A stretch of DNA of 36,366 nt. It comes from Planctomycetota bacterium (GTDB lineage: Bacteria > Planctomycetota > Phycisphaerae > Tepidisphaerales > Tepidisphaeraceae). The notes below the pieces were generated by a model. The model did not search any database and was not told the origin of the DNA. It saw only the letters and a list, made by a program, of their open reading frames with translations. The translations under genes were made by a program, and so were the position numbers. How positions within the stretch are numbered: the first letter of the stretch is position 1; every line of letters starts with the position of its first letter. Shown here piece by piece: positions 7,042 to 13,728 of this stretch. Location: NCBI GenBank assembly GCA_026693085.1, contig JAPLNB010000163.1:1-36366 (forward strand), written 5' to 3'.

Positions 7042-8373
7042 CTACAGGCTCCAGCCTTGGCGGTAGGGGGGGTTGACGAACTTGTCGGCTTCGGGGCAGT
7101 TGGGGAACTTCATGTTGATCGGGTCCCATTCGAGCTTCTCGTTGGCGCGGATGGCGATGTTGCCGAGGAGAATGACTTCGGCCAGGTGGGCGGCGTGGTC
7201 GACAAAGTTGGAGCCTGCGGGTTTGCCGCCCTTGCAGGCGTCGATCCATTCCTTGTAGTGGCCGGGGGAGCGTTCGAGTTTCTTGGGGGGTCTGCCGAAC
7301 TCCTGGGCGCGTTTTTCGGGGATGGGGCGGTGGTCGAGCATGATGCCTTTGTCGCCGACGTACATGCTGCCGTCGTCCATGGCGAAGCGGCGGCCGGGTT
7401 CGAGGGCGTCGGGGCGCGGGGGTTTCATTCCGCCGTCGTACCAGATGATGTCAACGGGGCCGTGGGTATCGCTGGGCTCGAAGTGGAAGCGGGTGATGGA
7501 GGCGAGGGGGGCGGTTTCGTTGCTGATCTCGTCGCCGAGCTGCCAGTTGGTGGAGGAGGCCTCGATGGTCTTGGGGTGGCCGAGCTTCAGGCACTTGAAG
7601 ATGGCGGAGAGTTGGTGGCAGCCGATGTCGCCGAGTACGCCGGTGCCAAAATCCCACCAGCCGCGCCAAGCGAAGGGGAGGTAGCAGGGGTGGTAGGGTC
7701 GCATGGGGGACGGGCCGACCCAGAGGTCCCAATTGAGTCCGGCGGGCATTTTCGGGGTGTCTTTTGGGCGGGCGATGCCGCGTGGGGAGATGTCGGGCTT
7801 GCGATTGGACCAGGAGTGGATTTCGCGGAGGTTGCCGATGGCACCGGCCATGATGAATTCCTGAAGGACGCGTGCTTCTTCGGAGGCTTGGCCCTGGTTG
7901 CCCATCTGGGTGGCGACTTTCATCTCCTTGGCGACCTTGCCGATCATGCGGGCTTCGTAGACGGAGTGGGTGAGGGGTTTCTGGCAGAAGACGTGCTTTC
8001 CGAGCTTCATGGCCATCATGGTGACGACGGCGTGGTTGTGATCGGGTGTGGCGATGGTGACGGCGTCGATGTCCTTCTGGGTTTCGAGCATCTTGCGGAA
8101 ATCGGCGTACATTTTGGCCTTTGGGAAGGCCTTGACGACGTTGCCGGCGTGGCCTTCGACGACATCGCAGACGGCGACGATGTTTTCGGTTTGGCCGACC
8201 TGTCGGATATCGCCGGAGCCCATGCCGCCGACGCCGACGGCGGCGACGTTGAGTTTTTCGGAGGGGGGAATTTGGCCTTGACCGAGGACGTGTCGCGGGA
8301 CGATGGTGAAAGCTGCCGCCGCGGTTGCGCCGGCCACGAAATGCCGCCGAGTCATGTCAATGTTCTTCTTCAT
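7042..8373 (-). CDS. Tat-exported Gfo/Idh/MocA family oxidoreductase
   Basis: This 443-residue protein begins MKKNIDMTRRHFVAGATAAAA, a twin-arginine signal, with probable cleavage near HVLGQ. The Rossmann motif is VAAVGVGGMGSG. The EKP position reads FCQKPLTH, so the Glu is replaced by Gln while the Lys is kept. The middle part has GTGVLGDIGCHQLSAIF and the C-terminus ends in FVNPPYRQGWSL, typical of the long secreted planctomycete members. It probably oxidises a sugar-like substrate in the periplasm using a cofactor carried through Tat, as in glucose-fructose oxidoreductase. Start 8373 is chosen because AGGAGA lies 8 nt upstream; an upstream frame to 8442 lacks support. It is downstream of the NIPSNAP gene on the same strand. 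Confidence 0.9.
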   Translation of the reverse strand: MKKNIDMTRRHFVAGATAAAAFTIVPRHVLGQGQIPPSEKLNVAAVGVGGMGSGDIRQVGQTENIVAVCDVVEGHAGNVVKAFPKAKMYADFRKMLETQKDIDAVTIATPDHNHAVVTMMAMKLGKHVFCQKPLTHSVYEARMIGKVAKEMKVATQMGNQGQASEEARVLQEFIMAGAIGNLREIHSWSNRKPDISPRGIARPKDTPKMPAGLNWDLWVGPSPMRPYHPCYLPFAWRGWWDFGTGVLGDIGCHQLSAIFKCLKLGHPKTIEASSTNWQLGDEISNETAPLASITRFHFEPSDTHGPVDIIWYDGGMKPPRPDALEPGRRFAMDDGSMYVGDKGIMLDHRPIPEKRAQEFGRPPKKLERSPGHYKEWIDACKGGKPAGSNFVDHAAHLAEVILLGNIAIRANEKLEWDPINMKFPNCPEADKFVNPPYRQGWSL

Positions 8374-8585
8374 TGCGAAGTCTCCTGAACGAAGGTTCTG
8401 ATATGGCGAAGCAGTGTACGGATTGGGCGGGCTGCTTGCCATTCACAGTACATTACCTGTGTTGGGGATGGGTCGTTGTTCTGGTATCTGGGGAGTTGAG
8501 TCTGGGGAAAAAGAAGTCCGCACCGCAGGGCGCCGTTCCTGAAGAGCGGGCGCATCGCGATCCGGACGTGGTAATGAGGTCGAGG

Positions 8586-9392
8586 CTAAATTTGCGAGCT
8601 GGCTGCGGGTTTCAGGACGAGGTTGATGATGAGGCTGGGGTTGGTGTCTTTGTAAGTGGCGTCGGCGCCGAGCTTCTGCCAGCCGGGGCTCTTGCCGAAA
8701 TTACCCCAGCCGGTGCCCATGGCGGCTTCGTCTTCGAAGCCGAGCATGTAGGTGACGTTGGGGAAGTGTGCGCCGGCGAGTGCGCGGCCGCCGAAGACTG
8801 GGGGCATGCCGCAGTCGCGGAAGACCTTGATTTCGCCGCCTTCGCTGAACATCTGCATTTTGCGATAGGCCTTGGCGTCATTGTGGGCTTGGTACGTGCG
8901 AAGCTGCATGACGCGGGAGGGGGCCTTGGTGGGGATTTCGACCTTGGGGAGGGCGTCGAAGCTGATCATGACGGAGGTTTCGCAACCGGCGTAGGCGGGG
9001 TCCTTGCGGGGTGCGTCGAGGATTTCGGGGGCGGCCTTCTGGTAGGCCTCGTCGGCGGCGAGCTTATCGGCGAGGGTTACGAAAGACTCGGCGGAGTTGT
9101 GTGGAAGCAGGAGATAGAGGTGAGTGCCGTCGGCCTTGAGGTTGGCCTTGGGGAGGTCGCCCTTGATGGCCTGGAAAACGCCGACGGGGGTTACGCCGGC
9201 ACGGTTGAGTGCGGGCACCATGGCTTTGGCGACAAAGTCTGCAAATGCCTTCTGTTTCTCTTCAGATGCGAAGGTGTAGAGGCGAAGCTCGATGGTTTGT
9301 TTTGCTGCGTGTTCCGCCGCGTGGGTGACGCTGGAACCGACCACTGCGAGCCCCGCCGCCGCCGCCGCACCCAGGAATTCTCTTCGTTTCAT
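8586..9392 (-). CDS. Exported NIPSNAP family protein
   Basis: This 268-residue protein has an N-terminal MKRREFLGAAAAAGLAVVG signal (Tat-like, Arg-Arg-Glu-Phe-Leu) and cleavage near THAAE. Two NIPSNAP-type ferredoxin-like repeats follow: the first starts with IELRLYTFASEEKQKAF, the second with VMQLRTYQAHNDAKAYRKMQMF, with GAHFPNVTYMLGFEDEAA near the end. NIPSNAP domains are dimeric alpha/beta barrels of unsettled biochemical role; in planctomycetes exported copies often neighbour sugar dehydrogenases, as here. AAGGAG lies about 10 nt before the ATG. A Gfo/Idh/MocA gene follows 212 nt downstream on the same strand, possibly co-transcribed. Confidence 0.9.
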   Translation of the reverse strand: MKRREFLGAAAAAGLAVVGSSVTHAAEHAAKQTIELRLYTFASEEKQKAFADFVAKAMVPALNRAGVTPVGVFQAIKGDLPKANLKADGTHLYLLLPHNSAESFVTLADKLAADEAYQKAAPEILDAPRKDPAYAGCETSVMISFDALPKVEIPTKAPSRVMQLRTYQAHNDAKAYRKMQMFSEGGEIKVFRDCGMPPVFGGRALAGAHFPNVTYMLGFEDEAAMGTGWGNFGKSPGWQKLGADATYKDTNPSLIINLVLKPAASSQI

Positions 9393-9563
9393 GCCGGTGA
9401 TCTCCTTTCGAGTTTTGTTGACGCTGGTAGTTTACGCAAATGTCATCTGTTTAATAGTTACCGTCATCGGCAATTATGGTTGAGCATTGAAAATCAGCGG
9501 TGGTTGATTGACAATGGCGTGGCGCGGTTGAGATAGGGGTGGGACCGAGGAAAAGGAGCAAAC

Positions 9564-10868
9564 GTGGCGATGGGAGCAAAGGTTTCGCGGCGGAGGTTTT
9601 TGAGGGCTTCTTTGGTCGGCGCCGGGGCAGCGGGGGTGGGGCCGAGCATTATCCCGGCGTCGGCGTTGGGGCAGACGACAACGCCGCCGTCGGAGCGCAT
9701 TACGATGGGGTTCATCGGGACGGGTGGGCAGGGGAATCAGCATATTGCGGGTGGGCCGTGGACGACGTCGGCGGGTTTTCTGGGGCGAGATGATGCGCAC
9801 ATCGTGGCGATCTGCGATGTGGAGCAGGAACGATTGCAGAGGACGAAGCAGCGGATTGAGGATGCCTACGCGGGGAAGCTCGGGCAGGGGACGTACAACG
9901 GGTGCGGTACGTACAAGGATTTTCGGGAGCTGTTGGCGCGGAAGGATGTTGATGCGGTGCTGATTGCGTCGCCGGATCATTGGCATGCGCTGATGTCGAT
10001 TGCGGCGATGAAGGCGGGGAAGGACGTTTACTGTGAGAAGCCGATTTCGCTGACGATTGGGGAAGTGCGGGAGATGGTGAATGTTTCGCGGCGATACTCG
10101 CGTATTCTGCAGGCGGGGACGCAGCAGCGGTCGTCTGGGGCGTTTCGGTATGCGTGCGAGCTGGTTCGCAATGGGCGGATTGGGAAGTTGCTTCGGGCGC
10201 ATGTGAACGTTGGGGGGACGTCGGCGTGCTTTGATGCGCCGGTGCAGCCGGTGCCGGTGGGGTTCGATTGGGACCTGTGGCTGGGGCCAGCTCCGTGGCG
10301 GCCGTACAGCCCGACGATTCATCGCGGGTGGATGGCGCATCGGGATTACTCGGGGGGCGAGATGACGAACTGGGGTGCGCATCATTTTGACATTGCGCAG
10401 TGGGGTGTCGGCGGCGACGAGACTGGGCCGGCGGAGATCGATCCGCCGGATGGCAAGGAGCACAAGCTGCTGACGTACCGATACGCGAACGGCGTGGAGA
10501 TTGTGCACGGGGGGCATCCGCTGTCTGGGGTGACGTTCGTGGGCACGGAGGGGATCGTGAACACGGATCGGTGGTACTGCAAGAGCGAACCCGTTGCGAT
10601 TGCAAAGAAGCCGATCGGGCCGAACGATCTGCACCTTTACGTCAGTCACAATCACCATGACAATTTCCTTGATGGAGTGCGGACGCGGAAGTTGCCGGTG
10701 GCGGATATTGGTGTGATCGCGCGGTCGATTACGGTATGTCATCTGGGCAACCTGGCGTATTGGCTGAACCGGCCATTGAAGTGGGACCCGGTGAAAGAGC
10801 AGTTCATCAACGACGCCGAGGCGGATCGGTGGCTCGATCGGCCGAAGCGATCGCCGTGGCGGCTGTGA
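9564..10868 (+). CDS. Tat-exported Gfo/Idh/MocA family oxidoreductase
   Basis: This 434-residue protein has a Tat signal (KVSRRRFLRASLVGAGAAG). The Rossmann motif is MGFIGTGGQG, the catalytic-region Lys is in VYCEKPISL, and GGEMTNWGAHHFDIAQWGVG carries the conserved His residues. The C-terminus (LKWDPVKEQFINDAEADRWLDRP) parallels that of the other exported member at 7042-8373, so the two are paralogues with the same architecture. The start is GTG 9564, five bases after AAGGAG (9553-9558); ATG 9570 is possible but then the spacing is 11. It is divergent from the NIPSNAP gene, so the 171-bp gap between them probably holds promoters for both directions. Confidence 0.9.
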   Translation: MAMGAKVSRRRFLRASLVGAGAAGVGPSIIPASALGQTTTPPSERITMGFIGTGGQGNQHIAGGPWTTSAGFLGRDDAHIVAICDVEQERLQRTKQRIEDAYAGKLGQGTYNGCGTYKDFRELLARKDVDAVLIASPDHWHALMSIAAMKAGKDVYCEKPISLTIGEVREMVNVSRRYSRILQAGTQQRSSGAFRYACELVRNGRIGKLLRAHVNVGGTSACFDAPVQPVPVGFDWDLWLGPAPWRPYSPTIHRGWMAHRDYSGGEMTNWGAHHFDIAQWGVGGDETGPAEIDPPDGKEHKLLTYRYANGVEIVHGGHPLSGVTFVGTEGIVNTDRWYCKSEPVAIAKKPIGPNDLHLYVSHNHHDNFLDGVRTRKLPVADIGVIARSITVCHLGNLAYWLNRPLKWDPVKEQFINDAEADRWLDRPKRSPWRL

Positions 10869-10997
10869 ATGGAGGGGCGTCATTTTTGCAGGAACCTTTG
10901 GGGGCAGGGTGCGTCCAATGGGGCCGAAGAGGCTCGCCCTGATCGCGTGCATTGCTGGATGCGTCAGGTGCATCGGACAACACAGAAGGAGTCTTTT

Positions 10998-12206
10998 ATG
11001 CGGACAATTGAATGTCTGCGGCGGATTGGTTTTCTTGCCGCGGTGATTGCCATTGCGGGAGGTGTGGATGCGCGGATCAAGCTGATTACGCTGCCGCCGC
11101 GGGAGCGGGTGGAGATCCAACTTGATCATCCGAATGCGACGCTGGTTGAGGAGGAGCGGATTGTGCCGCTGGTGAAGGGGGAGAACCAGGTTGATTTCTC
11201 GTGGGCGAATACGCAGATCGATCCGGAGACAATCGTCTTCCGGGTGATTGCGCCGGTGGGCGAGAAGAAGATCGACGTGAAGGTGTTGTCGGTGAGCTAT
11301 CCGCCGAACGAGGCGGCGCTGGTGTGGTCGGTTGGTTCGAGCGATTCGGGGTCGGCGCGGGTGCGGATCAGCTACATCCTGGGGAATCTGTCCAAGAGCT
11401 TCAATTACCGCGCGGTTGCTTCGCGGGACGAGGCGAGCCTCATACTTTCGCAGTACATTCGGCTGCAGAACTTCGCCAATGAGGAGTTCGGGAACACGAG
11501 CCTCTGGGCGGGGTTTGGGCAGGAGTTTCACAAGCCGGTCGGATTGAATGAGACGAAAGAGATGCTGATGGGGAAGTTCGAGAAGGTGCCGATACGCAAG
11601 ACGTATACGGCGTCGGTGCAGGAGTTCGGGTACCTGGACCAGCCACAGAACAAGCTGCGGATTCCGATGCATTATGTGCTGAAGAATGACAAGGCGAACA
11701 ACCTGGGGGCGGCGCCGCTGCCGTATGGCAAGGTGCGAATCTTCATTGAGGGCGGCGAGAAGAGCAAGGAAGCCTCGACGTTTCTGGGCGAGGATTGGGG
11801 CAAGTTCACGCCGATCGATGACGAGATGAAGCTGTACCTGGGGGTGGCGCAGGACATCGTGGTCAAGCGGACGATTGACCGGAATGAGAACCAGCGAGTG
11901 GCCGGGAATCTGTTCAACCAGACGGTGGTCATCAAGTACGAGATCGAGAACTTCAAGGACCAGGCAGTGACGCTGGCCATTGCCGAGAGTCTGCGGCAGA
12001 TCCGGAACGAGGCTTTGGGGCGAGATACGGGGCGCGATGTCGAGTGGGAACTGGGCAAGGAGACTACGTTTTCCGGGGGGCCGGACAAGGAGAAGAGCAC
12101 GTTCGACCAGCTCGTCTTCCACGTCAAGCTACCGGCCCGGGGCGCTGATGGCAAGGCGGAGAAGAGCATCCAGAAGCTCCAGGTCATCCTGAAGAACGAG
12201 TGGTAA
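10998..12206 (+). CDS. Exported DUF4139-like protein, paralogue 1
   Basis: This 402-residue protein has a Sec signal (FLAAVIAIAGGVDA). The first ~100 mature residues (NATLVEEERIVPLVKGENQ, then VDFSWANTQIDPETIVFRV) match the start of the downstream protein (LTLVRETRTVTFKKG, then FSWANTLIDPTSVELKF). The later half shares L-APLPYGKVRIF versus LGTTPLPDGIVRVF and a Tyr-Leu-Gly-Val-Ala/Asn-Leu-Gly-Val-Asp turn. This layout fits DUF4139 proteins, which are beta-rich exported proteins of unknown function. ATG 10998 has AAGGAG at 10986-10991, six bases upstream, and an upstream open frame is therefore rejected. It forms an operon with paralogue 2 (gap 21 nt). Confidence 0.8.
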   Translation: MRTIECLRRIGFLAAVIAIAGGVDARIKLITLPPRERVEIQLDHPNATLVEEERIVPLVKGENQVDFSWANTQIDPETIVFRVIAPVGEKKIDVKVLSVSYPPNEAALVWSVGSSDSGSARVRISYILGNLSKSFNYRAVASRDEASLILSQYIRLQNFANEEFGNTSLWAGFGQEFHKPVGLNETKEMLMGKFEKVPIRKTYTASVQEFGYLDQPQNKLRIPMHYVLKNDKANNLGAAPLPYGKVRIFIEGGEKSKEASTFLGEDWGKFTPIDDEMKLYLGVAQDIVVKRTIDRNENQRVAGNLFNQTVVIKYEIENFKDQAVTLAIAESLRQIRNEALGRDTGRDVEWELGKETTFSGGPDKEKSTFDQLVFHVKLPARGADGKAEKSIQKLQVILKNEW

Positions 12207-12227
12207 ACAGCCGCCGAGGGTTACACC

Positions 12228-13649
12228 ATGAAGCCCCAACTCACTATTTGCCTTGCTTTGGCGTTTTCGACCGTTGCCTGGGCGCGGAATGTGGATCTAT
12301 CGACGGTTCCGAAGCGAAACACGGTTCAGTTGACGATCTACAACAGCGAGGACTTGACGCTGGTTCGGGAGACGCGGACGGTGACGTTCAAGAAGGGGGC
12401 GAATCCGCTGCAGTTTTCGTGGGCGAATACGCTGATCGATCCGACGAGCGTGGAGCTGAAGTTCCTGACGAATGCGGAGAAGCTGGACGTGTTGGACACG
12501 ACGTTTCCGCACGACAAGCCGCAGATGCTGTATTGGAACGTGCAGAGCGAGCTGGACGGGGAAGCGACGATCCAGATCACGTATTTCACGAGCGGGATCA
12601 CGTGGAAGGCGGATTACGTTGCGATTGCGGACAAGGACGAGCAGCGGATGAATCTGGAGAGTTTTGTGCGGGTGTTCAACAACTCCGGGGAGGAGTATGA
12701 GGATGCGCAGGTTCGGCTGGTGGTGGGGACGATCAACCTGGTGGAGAAGATCGCACAACTGGCGCGTATCCCGGCGAAGGACGTCGATAAGCTGGGCGAA
12801 CTGGTCAAGGGGGAGTTGCGGCAGCGGGCGTTCAAGGACAGCGTTGAATTGGCGGGTAGACCGGGTGGCATGGGTGGGGGCGGCGCATACGGCGCCGCTG
12901 CGCGCAAGGCCAAGGAGGTTATCAAGGAGGGGTTGAGCGAGTACTTCATCTACACGATCGAGGGGACGGAGACGATTCCAAACCAGTGGTCGAAACGGTT
13001 GCGGAGCTTTGATGCGGCGGCGGCGCCGTTCAAGGTTCAGTACCGTTATCGGCCGCGGGAGTACGGTGAGCAACTCGTCCGGATGTACCTATTGACGAAC
13101 GACAAGGAGTCGAAGCTGGGGACGACGCCGCTGCCGGATGGGATCGTCAGAGTGTTCCGCGACAACGGACGGGATGGTTTGTCGTTTCTCGCTGCCCAGT
13201 CGCTGAAGTACATTGCGATCGGCGACAAGATCGAAGTGAATCTGGGTGTCGATCCGAACGTCATTTTCGAGTTGATCAAGCTGCGGGCGGAGCGTGACAA
13301 CATCTGGCTGCAAGTCAATGGCGCGGATGTATTCCGGCAGGTCGGTGGGGGGGTGGAGATCGACGTCAATTCGTCAGTGGTGGGCTGGGACGATCACGAG
13401 GTGTACACGCAGCGAATCCGCAATTACACGCCAAAGGCGATTGAGATGGAGATCCGCCGAACGTTCGCCGGGCACGTGGTTTTCCGGAGCGAGTTGAACC
13501 CGGTGCTGCACGACTTCCAAACGGTGCAGTTTAGCAGGACGGTGGAGCCGGCGAAGAAGGCGGATCTGTTGTTCGAGATCGTTCGTCACCAGGGCCGCAA
13601 CGCCAAGCAGAACAACGTTACGCTGGAGAAGGCGGAGATCAGGCCGTGA
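12228..13649 (+). CDS. Exported DUF4139-like protein, paralogue 2
   Basis: This 473-residue protein has a short signal peptide (LTICLALAFSTVAWA). Its opening (VQLTIYNSEDLTLVRETRTV) is the canonical start of DUF4139 proteins, in which a strand carrying 'YN-LALV-E-R' precedes a second beta domain. A Gly/Met-rich loop (RPGGMGGGGAYGAAA) and a Lys/Glu-rich stretch lie in the middle at about residue 210-230, then FKVQYRYRPREYGEQLVRMY leads into the C-terminal beta domain. Compared with paralogue 1 it has an extra central insertion. The function is unknown; an envelope role is inferred from export. The proline dehydrogenase gene follows closely. Confidence 0.83.
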   Translation: MKPQLTICLALAFSTVAWARNVDLSTVPKRNTVQLTIYNSEDLTLVRETRTVTFKKGANPLQFSWANTLIDPTSVELKFLTNAEKLDVLDTTFPHDKPQMLYWNVQSELDGEATIQITYFTSGITWKADYVAIADKDEQRMNLESFVRVFNNSGEEYEDAQVRLVVGTINLVEKIAQLARIPAKDVDKLGELVKGELRQRAFKDSVELAGRPGGMGGGGAYGAAARKAKEVIKEGLSEYFIYTIEGTETIPNQWSKRLRSFDAAAAPFKVQYRYRPREYGEQLVRMYLLTNDKESKLGTTPLPDGIVRVFRDNGRDGLSFLAAQSLKYIAIGDKIEVNLGVDPNVIFELIKLRAERDNIWLQVNGADVFRQVGGGVEIDVNSSVVGWDDHEVYTQRIRNYTPKAIEMEIRRTFAGHVVFRSELNPVLHDFQTVQFSRTVEPAKKADLLFEIVRHQGRNAKQNNVTLEKAEIRP

Positions 13650-13716
13650 TTGGTTCTGTGGCGCCATGACGAGGGCGGCGTCCCGCAGGGCTGTCGCGGA
13701 AACCTTCGCGCACTGC

Positions 13717-13722
13717 TATGAT
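13717..13722 (+). promoter_or_regulatory. Leaderless-type -10 element of the proline dehydrogenase gene
   Basis: TATGAT ends 6 nt before ATG 13729, and there is no Shine-Dalgarno. This supports 13729 over the upstream ATG at 13666. The gene lies only 79 nt past the DUF4139-like pair, so read-through could also supply mRNA. Confidence 0.45.
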
Positions 13723-13728
13723 CTGTTG

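Noticed and set aside
7033..8388. 451-codon plus-strand frame
   Set aside because: It is antisense to the exported Gfo/Idh/MocA gene; the product is Gly/Val/Asp-rich without any domain pattern.
8445..8560. Possible terminator between the NIPSNAP and dehydrogenase genes
   Set aside because: On the minus strand a 5-bp GCGCC/GGTGC stem precedes a T5 run, but the stem is short, contains a wobble pair and is separated from the T run.
8325..9536. 403-codon plus-strand frame
   Set aside because: It is antisense to the NIPSNAP gene, whose signal peptide, motifs and ribosome site are clear.
9474..12122. Very long (882-codon) minus-strand open frame
   Set aside because: It is antisense to two well-supported genes (a Tat-exported dehydrogenase and a DUF4139-like protein). 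Its product is an Arg/Pro/His-rich string typical of the complement of GC-rich codons.
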